Shown: in pieces, positions 11,386-22,062 of the stretch | Position numbering within the stretch: the first letter of the stretch is position 1 | Layout: each line of letters begins with the position of its first letter | Origin: Terebella lapidaria | Taxonomy: Eukaryota > Annelida > Polychaeta > Terebellida > Terebellidae | DNA length: 64,000 nucleotides | NCBI GenBank assembly: GCA_949152475.1 | Contig: OX424568.1 | Span: 18,389,667 to 18,453,666, forward strand | Reading direction: 5' to 3' | Program-made: the position numbers and the translations under genes | The notes under the pieces: generated by a model | Told to the model about the DNA's origin: nothing | Database searches by the model: none | Seen by the model: the letters and a program-made list of their open reading frames with translations, nothing else

Positions 11386-11847
11386 GGCATAATGTGTCCC
11401 ATTATAAAGCATAGGAGAATTTAACATGGGAAAGTCCCATTTGGGCCGAGTTTGGGCCAAAATGGCCCACTTCGAGCGATTCAAGCGCAACGAAATTTAT
11501 AGACATCATAGAAGTACATACGAGGAGTCTTATGTATCAAAAAGAAAAAAAAGTTACTGAACAGATTTTGAGAAAATGGCCGCCAAATTCCAAAATCAGG
11601 CCTTTTTCGTCGAAAACGGCCGCTATTTTGAAGAAAACGCGAAAATCAAAAAACTAAAAAATACCTCCTTCTTGAATTATTTTTAAGTATTTTTCTGCAA
11701 AATTTCAGAAAAATTCGCCCGTAAACAAAAAAGATAAAAATGTGGACGACGACGCCGACGACGCCAACGACGACGGACGACGACGGACGACGGACGACGG
11801 ACGCAACGCCATGCCAATAGGTTATCGGACCATAGGTCCGGTAACCT

Positions 11848-12037
11848 AAAAATCACTATTGACTATAACTCCGGTTCTAATCAATATTAAATTTTCAACC
11901 TATTTTTGTATTATTTTTTGGCCAATTCCCAATCGTATGGCGTACAACCGATGGTTTTAAGACCAAAACTCTCAATTATCGCCTAATTTTAGTGACTAAA
12001 TCTGAAGGGCGAGGGTCTGCAATCTCTGATTGTCTCG
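11848..12037 (+). repeat. Repeat R1, right part
   Basis: It contains CTCCGGTTCTAATCAATATT, GGCCAATTCCCAATCG and ends GGGCGAGGGTCTGCAATCTC, followed by TGATTGTCTCG. The same end, including the flanking words, is found at 13350-13381, so the family end probably extends to TCTCG. Confidence 0.6.
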
Positions 12038-12550
12038 TTCAGTTTGATTTTCTTGTGTTGCAATAACGACAATATAGGGAAATTCATGTTTTTGTTTATA
12101 TTAGCTCAGATGTAAACAATCTGTTCACATTGTGCATATTTTGGTATGTTCGAACTCCACTGCATGGTCATGCGAACTTACTCAGGAGGTTTCCACAGCG
12201 CTATATAATCTAATAAATGCCAGCCAATTGATTTATAAGAAATTTCAGAAACCGATTATTCCACTTAACATTGTACAGTTTTCTGGTTACCTCACTGAGC
12301 CCTTGAACTAATTTTATTTCATGAATTACGTTACTTGAGACCCAGAGAATCCCGTGTCATTTGTATGTGCGGGAGCCTCTGCCTTCTGACAGAGGGTGAC
12401 AATAACCTCTAGTTCTAACTCTATATATCAGCTTCTTTGTACAACCAGGCGATTTTTCTTCAGTAGTACTTGGTAAGTGTGTAAACCCCTCAACTTGTAC
12501 TGCTCAAGGACAGCACGCCTGTCAAACAGTCATAAACACTGGTCAATTAT
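12038..12550. other. Intergenic DNA downstream of TRIM-NHL, no gene seen
   Basis: No open frame of note and no recognisable repeat. It separates the R1 right end from the 3' UTR duplicate of the TRIM-NHL gene. Confidence 0.6.
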
Positions 12551-12551
12551 A

Positions 12552-12557
12552 TATTTT
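12552..12557 (-). terminator. Candidate polyadenylation signal for TRIM-NHL
   Basis: TTTATT on the plus strand is AATAAA on the minus strand. It lies exactly where the duplicated 3' UTR copy ends. The matching position after the upstream copy (about 13381) lacks it, because R1 sequence joins there. Confidence 0.35.
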
Positions 12558-12909
12558 TATTGTCATTGTATTTCATCATAGTAATTTACATGCCAACATG
12601 GTCACTCAAGTAACAAAGACATGATTATAATATAGAAATTTAAGGATCATATTATACAGATACAAAATATTTTACAGCAGAACAGCCTTTCCCAAATTCT
12701 TGAATAAGGGTCATCGCTGTAAATAATATCCCACAGCATTGACACTGCTTTACGTACATGTATACGGACGCCTTATCATGTGTTAGACATGAGTATCATT
12801 TCAAAACTTTAGTATGATTACAGCTTTTCAAGTGTTATTCGAGTACAGAATACAACACTGTGGCTATATCACACACTATAAATACACTCCGGTATTAGCT
12901 AATTTCTGA

Positions 12910-13140
12910 TTATAGTTCAAACAACTGGATACGCTTATTTCCTCCCTCATACACCAGCAGCCTGTTACCACTGACACTGACACTCCATGGCTCCCGCAGC
13001 TCTCCCGGCTCGTCTCCTTCTCTCCCCACCACACACACAAACTGCTCCTGGGCATTCAGCACAATCAGCTGATGATTAGCACAGTCCCCAATAATAATAG
13101 CCACATTACTGTCAGCTGCAAACCCATTATTTCCATTAGT
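12910..13140 (-). pseudogene. Truncated duplicate of the TRIM-NHL C terminus
   Basis: The minus strand encodes a close copy of the last NHL repeats of the neighbouring TRIM protein: IIIGDCANHQLIVLNAQ, QFVCVVGREGDEPGELREP, then NRLLVYEGGNKRIQLFEL and stop. The similarity continues through the 3' UTR to about 12557. Upstream it stops at about 13140, where R1 repeat sequence begins. There is no RING, B-box or start codon, so it cannot make a TRIM protein alone. It looks like a tandem duplication of the gene's 3' end, later cut by a repeat. Confidence 0.85.
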
Positions 13141-13380
13141 CAAGGTCACAGAAAAGGTCAAAATCAAAAAGTTGCAATAACTCTGTTTATATTCATGACT
13201 AATTTTCACTGTTAGTTTTGTATTTTCTGTGGTTAATTCCTGATTATTTGCTATTTGATCGAGGAGCGTATGATAAGAATTCCCCATTATCGCCCATGGT
13301 CGAAAATGTAAGGGTCATCAGCTTTATCTTAAATAACTGAATCTGAAAGGGCGAGGGTCTGCAATCTCTGATTGTCTCGT
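13141..13380 (-). repeat. R1 repeat fragment between the two TRIM 3' ends
   Basis: It shares with 11860-12037 the words TTTTGTATTTT, CCATTATCGCC and GGGCGAGGGTCTGCAATCTC. It separates the real gene's 3' UTR from the truncated duplicate. Confidence 0.6.
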
Positions 13381-13721
13381 TATCATTGTATTCTATCATT
13401 GTAATTTACATATCAACATGGTCACCCGAGTAACTAGTAAAGGCATGATTATATCATAATATGAAATAAAAGAAACTGAAATGGATAATATTATAAAGAT
13501 ATAAAATAATGTTCAACAGAGCAGCCTTCCCCAAATACTTGAATAAGGGTCATCAGTGTATATAGTATTTTACAGCATTGACTTTTTTTCTACATATCAC
13601 GTGTTATACATGAGTATCTCTCCAAATATTCACTATGATTGCAACTTCTTTAAGGGTTATTTAAGTATAACATTGGCTATATCAAACACTAGGTAGTGCT
13701 CTGGTAATAGTTGATCTATAA

Positions 13722-15431
13722 TTATAGTTCAAACAACTGAATACGACATTTCCCACCCTCATGCACCAGCAGCCTGTTACCATTGACACTGACACTGATT
13801 GGCTTCCGCAGCTCTCCCGGCTGGTCTCCTTCTCTCCCCACCACACACACAAACTGCTCCTGGGCATTCAGCACAATCAGCTGGTGCTTAGCATAGTCCC
13901 CAATGATAATATTTCCATTACTGTCAATTGCGAAGCCAATAATCTTAACTGGCCTTTGCACGTTTGGTACGGTAGGTTGGATGTCCTGCACATACACTCC
14001 ACCCAGCGTGAACTTCAGTAACCTGGCTCCACCCCACTCACTGACCAGAACATGGTCATCTGGTGTTATAGCCAGACAAAAAGGGACTTCCTTAAACTGG
14101 CCAGGTCCCACACCTCGTGACCCGATACTCCTGATGTATCTCCCGTCAGTTGTCACCACCTTCACTCTGTAATTAGTACTGTCAGCAACAAGCAGCTCTC
14201 CAGTGGAGGTGAAAGCCAAACCTTTGGGATATTTCATCTGATCGTCACCTGATCCCTCGCTACCAAAACATCGCATCAGCTGGTACTTTGTGTCATATAC
14301 TTTAATACGATGGTTACCAGAGTCATTGACATACAGTTCACCTGTCGGACTCACACACGTGCATGATGGATAACTGAGCTGATGCCTCTGAGTGCCATGT
14401 TCACCAAATATCTGCACAAGTTTGAGATCTGTATCATAGATCTTGATGCGGTGGTTATATGAGTCAGCCACGATGTACTTGTCACCCGTACACGTCACGT
14501 AACTCAAGATAGCAAACTGTTCTGGGGCTGAGCCCTGATTGCCGCTCATGGCAATGGATCTCGCTTTTGTGTAATCGACAGGTGATGACACAGCGAAAAC
14601 ATCCCCCTTGTCTGGTCTCGATGTGTTAGAAATTTCACCCACGTCTGGTGCTGACTGTGGTCCCACGTACTTGTACTGTACTGGGACTGGCGTACTCGTG
14701 TTTGTGCGACGTAACTCAACAAGGAGCCTCTTCGATTCATCATTGATCTCAGCCAGTGCTTTTGTGGGACATTTCACCTCTGTACTCGGTCGTAGTTTGT
14801 CTTCGGATGTCTCCAGAAATGTTCTACATTTCTCAACATCGGCAGCCAGTTTCTTCTGCCATGTCTTGTGCTGCTGAATGTTAAAGTTCCTCAGATCGGT
14901 CACCTTGGCTTTCAATTCATCTCGTAGTTGTCTGATTTTCTGTTGATATTTTGTGATCTCGCCTTCTATTTTGTCAATTGTGTCAGCTGCAAGTCTCCTC
15001 TCTCGCTCGAGGGCAATCACGTCTATGGTTTTCTCAGCTGAAGCCTGGACTTCTGTCCGGAGGTGATTCATATTTTGTTTCATGTCGCCCACAAGGATTG
15101 CAGCATGGCCCTCAAGACAAACACTGCGGAGATTTTTGTGGCAGTGTTCGCACTCGGCAACTATCTCCCTGCTGCAGCAAGCTTGACAAAGGTTTCCGAT
15201 CACATCACACACACCATAATTTCTCCGAAGCGCATCCACATCAGACAGTCGTTTACACGTTGGGCATTTGATCGGCGGGTTTTCAGCCAAAATGTCGACG
15301 CATCTTTTGCAAAAGGTATGCAAACAGTAGAGTGTTGTCGGTACTCTCTTGTTCAAATCATATGTGTTCAAACACACTGCACATTCGAGTTGTCTCTGCA
15401 ACGCTGTTGAATCTGGCGATACGTCTGCCAT
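13722..15431 (-). CDS. TRIM-NHL protein (RING / B-box-like / coiled coil / NHL), probable E3 ubiquitin ligase
   Basis: One uninterrupted exon of 569 codons. A C3HC4 RING spans residues 17-59 (C17, C20, C36, H38, C41, C44, C56, C59), the E2-binding module of ubiquitin ligases. A cysteine-histidine region at 75-109 is in the place of a B-box but is atypical in spacing. Residues 120-240 are a Lys/Glu/Gln-rich coiled coil. From about 300 to the end are about six NHL repeats (GDKYIVADSYNHRIKIYD, GELYVNDSGNHRIKVYD, GELLVADSTNYRVKV, NIIIGDYAKHQLIVL), which form a beta-propeller for RNA or protein binding. The order matches TRIM2/3/32/71-like proteins, though the usual filamin domain is not seen. The ATG at 15431 sits just before the RING. 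Such intronless TRIM-NHL genes are much expanded in several marine invertebrates. The substrate is unknown. Confidence 0.9.
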   Translation of the reverse strand: MADVSPDSTALQRQLECAVCLNTYDLNKRVPTTLYCLHTFCKRCVDILAENPPIKCPTCKRLSDVDALRRNYGVCDVIGNLCQACCSREIVAECEHCHKNLRSVCLEGHAAILVGDMKQNMNHLRTEVQASAEKTIDVIALERERRLAADTIDKIEGEITKYQQKIRQLRDELKAKVTDLRNFNIQQHKTWQKKLAADVEKCRTFLETSEDKLRPSTEVKCPTKALAEINDESKRLLVELRRTNTSTPVPVQYKYVGPQSAPDVGEISNTSRPDKGDVFAVSSPVDYTKARSIAMSGNQGSAPEQFAILSYVTCTGDKYIVADSYNHRIKIYDTDLKLVQIFGEHGTQRHQLSYPSCTCVSPTGELYVNDSGNHRIKVYDTKYQLMRCFGSEGSGDDQMKYPKGLAFTSTGELLVADSTNYRVKVVTTDGRYIRSIGSRGVGPGQFKEVPFCLAITPDDHVLVSEWGGARLLKFTLGGVYVQDIQPTVPNVQRPVKIIGFAIDSNGNIIIGDYAKHQLIVLNAQEQFVCVVGREGDQPGELRKPISVSVNGNRLLVHEGGKCRIQLFEL

Positions 15432-16320
15432 TCTGAGCTTTTGTAATATGCTCGAGGTGCAGACGTTTGATGGTTACTAAGGTAATCCAGTCGCCAGACT
15501 GATAGACTATAAACTTGCCCTCTGATTATATTATACACAATACAAGATAGTGCTATCACTGAGCGCTCGAAAAAGCCTTGATTGATACAAATTTGGACCT
15601 CCACAGTAGTTCAAAGTTTGAGTAGGATAAATGTACTTGTCTTATCTACGTATAAGGTTTTTGCATGTGTGAATCCATGCGGACGACATAGATATACAAA
15701 CCACTTGATTTATGCTACATTGTGGATCGAATTCATTGGACAGGGTTCAATAGTCGAGCGGTGGTAACAGTCAAAGGTTTAACAAAGATACTCTGGATGT
15801 GCAGAATATATCATGTGGGTTTGGTTATCTCGTTAATAGAATTTAATTTTCAGACCCTTGGCAGTGTTCCAGACTGAGACTCCTTATATATATATATTAC
15901 ATCAGCCCCAATAATCATTTATTAACCGCAATCAAGCGGTAGTATGGTCAAGGGTTCAGAAAATATATTTTTGCCAGCGCGAACGCAGGATAAATCAAGT
16001 GGTATTGCTTATCATGTTGATAATATTATTGTTAAGTGGTCAGACCCTCCGTAGTGTCATAGACTGAGGCTCTTGGAGTATTATCTTTATCAGCCGCTTA
16101 CACACACACAGGGCATGTAAGTGAAATGACTGTAGGAAAAACGGCCTTCATCTGATGTTACCTGATCCTGATCTACTATCAGGCACTTTTCGCACCCTCG
16201 ATTTCCATATACATAATGGGCATGCGATGAATATATATGGCCTAATGAGTTAGAGGGAACAACTGTATACAAAGTGTATATAGCTATCGTGATGTTTTTG
16301 GCTTACACTGGGTTCTTTGC
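15432..16320. other. Upstream region of TRIM-NHL, no gene seen
   Basis: This region holds the presumed promoter of the minus-strand TRIM gene. No TATA box or exon could be pinned down. Two imperfect copies of a segment with ATTTAATTTTCAGACCCT and TTAAGTGGTCAGACCCT (about 15840 and 16030) suggest a local duplication. Confidence 0.5.
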
Positions 16321-16322
16321 TC

Positions 16323-16890
16323 CTTATCACAAGCCTAAATGTATATAAATACACATGAATAATCGAAGAACGAACACTGAACACTGAAGTATTTCCTTAT
16401 CACAAGCCTAAATGTATATAAATACACATGAATAATCGAAGAACGAACACTGAACACTGAAGTATTTCTCATTACAAGCCTAAATGTATATAAATACACA
16501 TGAATAATCGAAGAACGAACACTGAACACTGAAGTATTTCCTTATCACGAGCCTTAATGTATATAAATACACAGGAAAAATCGAAGAACGAACACTGAAC
16601 ACTGAAGTATTTCATTATCACAAGCCTAAATGTATATAAATACACATGAATAATCGAACACTGAACACTGAAGTATTGCCTTATCACAAGGCTAAATGTA
16701 TATAAATACACGTAAATAATCGAAGAACGAACACTGGACACTGAAGTATTTCCTTATCACAAGCCTAAATGTATATAAATACACATGAATAATCGAAGAA
16801 CGAACACTGAACACTGAAGTATTCCCTTATCACAAGCCTAAATGTATAAATACACATGAATAATCGAAGAACGAACACTGAACTGAAATG
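16323..16890. repeat. Tandem repeat, about 73-bp unit, 8 copies
   Basis: Each unit contains CTTATCACAAGCCTAAATG, TATATAAATACAC and ATAATCGAAGAACGAACACT. Copies start near 16323, 16394, 16466, 16540, 16613, 16678, 16752 and 16826 and are nearly identical, so the array is young or homogenised. Each unit has a TATATAAA motif. Frames opening across the array are repeat artefacts. Confidence 0.9.
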
Positions 16891-16899
16891 TTTTGGTGG

Positions 16900-17570
16900 A
16901 TTCATAAGTGCTAAAATCTATACATATTCGATACATCAAAACGTCTTTACAAATGGCCCAAGGTATATTCTGGCAAAGTAATGGCTAACTGGCTAAAAAC
17001 AATTCAGGAGGGAGGTAATACATTATTGCCTCGGAATCAACACGGGAATCCTTGTGGTGTGTATGACTTTTTCATTGCTCACTAATCGTTGGTGTGCTCA
17101 TGACGGCCATTTTCACTTTCTGACAGGTCCGCGAGCAAAAATGTTTCGAATCAGATCCCCATAGGTATAGTATTATGTAGATATCACATAATAATCTTCA
17201 TAAGCAAAGCAGTAAATTCAAATAAAAAGCTAGGTACTGCCGGACTATCCAATACTGTTATGAATCTATTGTGCCTTAGAAAATATACACGAATTGAGCG
17301 AATAGAACTAGTTTTTCCCACCTCTTACAGCAAAAAAGGAGTTTTGGTATTTTTTCTTCAATGTTGACAAGAAATTCCGAAACTGAAACAGGATATGGCT
17401 GTGTGTAAATAGCAAATGACAGCTGGCAGACTTGTAACCAGTGGGCAAAACGAAATTATACCTCGTTTCAGATTATGGCAGTTTCTCGTACATCACTCGC
17501 TTCCTCCACTGCTGAACTGCTGCTAATGAAGAAACTATAGGTAAACAATTATACTAAAAAAGTGGCGTTT
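16900..17570. other. Intergenic DNA downstream of the lysozyme gene
   Basis: No gene seen. A short stretch near 17100-17160 (GACGGCCATTTTCACTTTCTGACAGG then TCCGCGAGCAAAAATG) resembles the GGCGGCCATTTT repeat family of 8.2-9 kb. Confidence 0.5.
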
Positions 17571-17578
17571 GTTGGATT

Positions 17579-17584
17579 TTTATT
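17579..17584 (-). terminator. Candidate polyadenylation signal of the lysozyme gene
   Basis: AATAAA on the minus strand, about 85 bp past the stop codon of the lysozyme last exon. Confidence 0.45.
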
Positions 17585-17666
17585 TAACACCGCACAAACA
17601 TCATTGTACATGTATGCGCCCTGGCTTTGTGACTGGGGCTACAGCCGTAGGCGTCGCAGAGCTGCT

Positions 17667-18064
17667 CTAGCAAAATTCTTTGGCCAAGTACTGGGCCCGA
17701 GCGATGACGTCATTCGAGTAATCACTCCCCGTGGTCCTGCAGTCGATGTTGTTTCGATCGTTGATACTTTTCTCGCCCATGTTGTAAGCTGCCACCGCGG
17801 CTTGCAGCTGCAAATCCACCGGCCAACTGGGGAAGCGCTTCCTGATTGCTTGGACTTTCTGGATGAGTATGCCGACGGCCATCCTGATGTGTTCCACGCT
17901 ATCCCAGCGAACAGCTTGTACAGCATGTTTGTCTAGACCGGAGTTCTGCAGGTCGATCTGCATTATCCCGTACGCTTTTCCGTGGTCCCCGTAGCCGTTA
18001 TTCAGACAGTTACCGGCACGTGACTCACGGCTGGCAATGGCCGCTATCAAGGCCGGGTGGACAC
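17667..18064 (-). CDS. Goose-type lysozyme, last exon (catalytic part)
   Basis: The exon begins after a good acceptor (CTTCAAACCTCACAG) and runs to a TGA. With the first exon at 31770-31950 the spliced frame is Q-G-V-H-P, giving a 192-residue protein, the usual size for this family. G-type lysozymes cut the beta-1,4 bond between N-acetylmuramic acid and N-acetylglucosamine in bacterial cell walls. The three acidic residues of the active site are present: Glu74 in ISRES-like ASRES, Asp87 in YGDHG and Asp98 in IMQID. Further family marks are FPSWPVDLQLQAAVAAYNMG and TTGSDYSNDVIARAQ. The exon looks intact. Plus-strand frames here are shadows. Confidence 0.92.
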
Positions 18065-18784
18065 CTGTGAGGTTTGAAGAAATTTAACACATGTATTTGT
18101 TATCACATACCCACTGGATTTATTGCCCGTAACATATAGAAACAAAAATTTGAATTGGTGGTTTCTACATAGCATGAATTTCACACACCTAAAGTTGTTT
18201 TCAGAATTGTTTCCTTGTATTAAAACATATGCTTAAAACATAAAACATATGCAAACGCATAATCGAAGATGGAATGTTTACCATGATAAAATCATCATGC
18301 TTGCTTGCCAAGAAATAATCATCCCTGAAAAACGAATTACGGGATTTCCCCTTAAAACATGAGTCGATTCCCAAAAAAACTTTTTTCTGAACCTAATAAA
18401 GGGCAGTTCTCCCTCTGGTATTATGGACCTCGTCGATTCATAAAATAAGTGAGTATGAAGCATTTTAATAGAATGTTCCTGCAATAACAAAATGGGGCAA
18501 AAATATATACATGTAAGGATATATCTTCTCAGATATGGCGACCAACTCAGTTCACACGTTCAGGCCATTATTGACCTTGACCTTTCACCTTTAACTTTGA
18601 ACTTTATTTACCTAAACGAATTTTATTTACCTTACTTGTGTCTATCATAAGGTTTATTACTAGATTTTTAAACACATTATCCGTGCTGATATATGCATAG
18701 ATAGTTTGAAATATTGAATTTCCCATATCATGGGGCTGATATTGTTGTCATAGAAACGTCATTTAAGTCATATTAAAGGACGTG
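18065..18784 (-). other. Lysozyme intron, 3' part
   Basis: Non-coding, AT-rich, with a short GACCTTGACCTTTCACCTTT tract near 18570. It lies between the last lysozyme exon and the first terminal repeat of the Penelope-like element. Confidence 0.7.
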
Positions 18785-18789
18785 GAATC

Positions 18790-18863
18790 AATACCCAGTA
18801 TTGAGTATTCCGAGCAAACAGAACAGGGTCCGTTATCCAATATCATAGTCCGGGGACAGAAAG
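18790..18863 (-). repeat. Terminal repeat of the Penelope-like element (3' copy)
   Basis: It matches 31261-31335 with only a handful of differences, in the same orientation. The common core runs from ATACCCAGTATT to CCGGGGACAGAAAG. Such direct repeats are called pLTRs in this family. The similarity extends a few bases outward (GACGTGGAAT) to the third copy at 46959. Confidence 0.8.
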
Positions 18864-18998
18864 TCATATCAGGCATACGAAGTGAGAGAAAACAAAACTG
18901 ACAGGGAAACTCATGAACCCCCAAAAATGGCCATTAGGAGGTGAAATCAGGTGTTCCGGAAAGAGTGAGCATTTCCTGCCCACTAGTGGCACCCAAAA

Positions 18999-21030
18999 TT
19001 AACATGAAAATAGATCTAGTTGCATGGCAGACATGGATTTGGTGTATTTATCAACCAGATCATGATGACGTCCATAGAATTTCTTAAACGCAGCTATAAG
19101 TCTTGGTATAACATATCCTTGTCGCAGCAGTTTAGAGACTAGCTGGGCACTTCGATAGACAAAGTCCTCATATTTGCAACTAGCTCTGGAATAGCATATA
19201 AGTTGAGAAACAAACACATTATATGCCGGTGACATAGGAATGTTGCTGTTTAGAAAAGGGAAATTGACTATGGAAAAATTGAAATCATCACGTTTGTCAT
19301 ATAATCTAGTTGACAGGTTAGAATCATTATCAATCTCCAACCTCAGGTCTAGATAGTTGGAAAAATTAGCGGAGTCTGTAGTATCCTTAATTTCAAGTTC
19401 CTTAGGATATATGACATCCAAATAATCACCAAACTTGGGATTATTTAGTGACAATACATCATCTATGTATCGGAAAGTGAAATAAAAATTACATGTTAGT
19501 TTCTTAGAACCTCCTCGTTGTAAATGCTGGATAAAATCTGATTCATATGAGTATAAAAACAAGTCTGCCAATAATGGTGCACAGTTTGTACCCATGGGAA
19601 TACCAATAGTTTGTTGAAATATTCGACCACCAAATTCCACAAAAATATTATCAATCAGAAAATTAACCATATTTACCACATCTATTTCAGTATTTTTGTA
19701 TGGGGCATCAGAGTCGCCTTTAACAAAATAAGCGGTATTATATTTAACTATAACATCGCCTAGTGGGTCAGATCTGCATCTCATATGGGACTCGGCACAC
19801 CACAAAAACAAATAGATTTTGTCAAAATCAGAGAAACCCCCATGGTTCTAGCGTGTGCTTAAGATAAAGTGTTGAAGCGCTCATCTAATGTCAAATTTGA
19901 TGCGTGACACAGTCGAATATAACGGAGCAATTGATACGTTTGGGTGTGAAATGGGTGATAAACGGGGAATGTTTACATTGTGCTCGCTCTGCACAAAAAA
20001 TATCTGCTGTCATGTTGTTCAATCGCCGCTAATAATCAGTTTTGAGTGTATTGAACGTAACTACAGTATTCTATTGAATAGTTCTCCGAATTTAGTATGC
20101 ATTTACATCACCAAACTCAACCGCCTAAAATTGGACTTGCCTGTTTTCCATGAAATTTGCAGAAAAGGACCACCTCCAGTGACCAAATCTTCAAACTGAT
20201 TGCGCACTGTGTATAATATAGTGGTACCGGCGTTGTCTCTTTTCAGAGAAAAATGAATTATTGATTAGTTTTTTAAGCTGAGACTTCAGTTCAGAATGAG
20301 GTATAGTTGTGTACAAAGTGGAGAAATCAAATGTTTTGATAGACGTTACTTTTGAAAGTGTGTGAGCATGTAGATATTCCAATAAAGATTTGGAATTTTT
20401 TAATATCCACATTTGGCTTATACCACTTCTAGAATAGATGGTTTCAGAGTACTTTTGGAGACCCTGTTTAATTTCAGACAATATAACAGTTAATATTTTA
20501 GACAGGGCTTTGGTAGAACATGATGCTGATCCTGAAATATATCTTTGTTTGTGTGGATTTTTGTGCAATTTTGGGATCCAATATAAGCTTGGTAAATTAG
20601 AATCTTTACATGAGGTAGTAATACCAAACGAATGCAATAGAGACACATGATTTGATAAGATATCCTGTTTGGCCATGGTAATGGCTTGGTATGTACTGTT
20701 GGAATTAGTATTGTTGGCAATACCCAGTTCGTCAAACAGGCACTGTATATAGTATGCTTTACAAAAAAAACATTATTAGAAGCTTAATCTGCAGGGACAA
20801 TGACGAACCTTGAAATCTTGGAGTTTCAACAAACTATTAGTAACCATGGGATCATTGAAGACAGATCTATATTTAGTACTAACTGACTTAGACAAAACAT
20901 TAATGCGTTTGTTTACCAATGACCTAATCTGTTTGACCCATTCTGACAGAGAATCAGTTTCTGCCTTTTCTCGTTTTGTCCATTTTCTGGCATGCTCCTC
21001 AACTGCATCCATGATTAACTTAAAATTTTA
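18999..21030 (-). pseudogene. Penelope-like element, reverse transcriptase part
   Basis: Reading on the minus strand, the pieces are: an N-terminal segment (NFKLIMDAVEEHARKW, 21030-20780); a palm/finger region (SLYWIPKLHKNPHKQRYIS, then TFDFSTLYTTIPHSEL, 20676-20215); and the catalytic palm and thumb (GIPMGTNCAPLLADLF and FRYIDDVLSL, 19811-18999). YIDD is the metal-binding motif of Penelope RTs, which resemble telomerase RT. Unrelated sequence lies between the second and third pieces. The element is a fossil. Confidence 0.85.
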
Positions 21031-21294
21031 TCACACACTATAAACTACAATGCTACAGGACCCCAAAAGGTGTGATAACCTTTTCTGTATCACCCTACTT
21101 CAAATTATTCTGTATCACTCGCTGAGCCACATCGGGCCGAACTACTTTTTTACTGCGGATTACGTGAAGATCGTTATTACGTAAAAGAACAATGTGAAGT
21201 CATATATATGAAAACGATCTTAGCAACCGAAAGTCACCAAGCGGACTTGAGATTTTTGGACATCACAGCAGACATATTCATGAATATTATAAAT
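21031..21294. other. Unassigned insert between PLE and Kolobok-like transposon, left side
   Basis: It starts TTTTATCACACACTATAAAC, a 13-bp match in inverted orientation to 29990-30003 on the far side of the transposon (GTGTGTGATAAAA). This may be the end of an older insertion into which the Kolobok-like element jumped. No gene. Confidence 0.4.
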
Positions 21295-21459
21295 TTAAAG
21301 ATAGGGTTTACCCTGCGGTTTTTTGCAATAAAATGGATGAATACATCCAGTTGAACATTCTGGAATTTTCTCATAATTTATGAGCACATAATTAGTACAT
21401 TGCAAGTGTTCCGATAATCAGCATTCTGATCAAATTACCCGCCTTTACGTTTATCCGCG

Positions 21460-21640
21460 CGGGGGCGCATGTGTACCGGAAATGACGTGTACTCGTGCAA
21501 ACAAACTGGACCCGAGTTTGCCGTTCTTGCCTGCTTGAAGTGCTTCTGTGCTCACTTTGTTCGAGTGATTTTCACGTATTTGCTTTGATCTGTGCAGTTA
21601 TCGACGTGTGGAAAGATGAGGAATGAGTACCTGCATTTCG
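21460..21640 (+). promoter_or_regulatory. Probable promoter of the THAP transposase gene
   Basis: A CpG-containing stretch with CGCGCGGGGGCGC and ACCGGAAATGACGTGTAC, an ETS-like site (CCGGAA) next to a CRE-like site (TGACGT). There is no TATA box. It lies about 0.7 kb before the start codon. Confidence 0.35.
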
Positions 21641-21682
21641 TTTGAAAGTGACATCAGTAAGATTTATTGTGAATCTTGGCAG

Positions 21683-22062
21683 CAGCCTAGGTAAAGTTAG
21701 CCTACTTCACTCGGGTGGATGGCCCGACTCGCACAGTGCACAGTGTGTGGCGTGGGTCGGGCCATCCACTATGCCTATGGAAATCGGGTCACGACATGGC
21801 GTTTGATGATTGTAACTTGTCACTTCTCATAAATTTATGGTAGAATCAGCGACGTGGATGGGGCTTCAAATGTCAAATAACAATCACCAAGCGTCAAAGA
21901 GTGCCGACAAAAGACAAATATCAAATGACAAGTGAAACTTGTGAAAAGTGATGTGGCTGATTCTAGGCCCCCCTACCATGAATTTATGAGAAGTGACAAG
22001 TTCCAATCATCAAACGCCATGTCGTGACCCGATTTCCACCCCAGAGTGAAGTAACTTTACTT
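21683..22062. mobile_element. Foldback MITE with 10-bp target duplication, introner-like
   Basis: ATCTTGGCAG stands on both sides (21673-21682 and 22063-22072). The ends are inverted (GTAAAGTTA / TAACTTTAC, then TTCACTC / GAGTGAA). A further 75-bp inverted pair holds GGGTCACGACATGGCGTTTG. The left half also contains a separate hairpin, GTGGATGGCCCGAC / GTCGGGCCATCCAC. An 8-10-bp duplication fits hAT or Mutator relatives. GT at 21691 and the CAG of the right duplication could serve as splice sites. Confidence 0.65.

Larger units (their letters stand above)
8212..11847. mobile_element. Composite inverted-repeat element nested in R1
   Basis: The outermost 28 bp at each end (8212-8239 and 11820-11847, starting AGGTTACCGGACC) are perfect inverted copies and contain an inner GGACC/GGTCC hairpin. 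The inverted similarity continues inward for about 400 bp as a CGTCGTCC trinucleotide-like tract and AAAATGGCGGCCATTTT motifs. Inside are smaller copies of related repeats and a Sat-A array. There is no transposase frame. Related sequence recurs at 36.99-41.09 kb and 43.68-44.64 kb. Confidence 0.7.

Noticed and set aside
16323-16890. Regular repeats considered as a CRISPR-like array
   Set aside because: Units are contiguous without unique spacers; this is a eukaryotic minisatellite.
17562-17936. Plus-strand frame of 124 codons opposite the lysozyme exon
   Set aside because: Overlaps the g-type lysozyme exon, which has clear family motifs and splice signals on the minus strand.
18785-18863. 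Possible hammerhead ribozyme in the Penelope terminal repeat, as known for some of these elements
   Set aside because: No CTGATGA core with paired GAAA found on either strand of the repeat.
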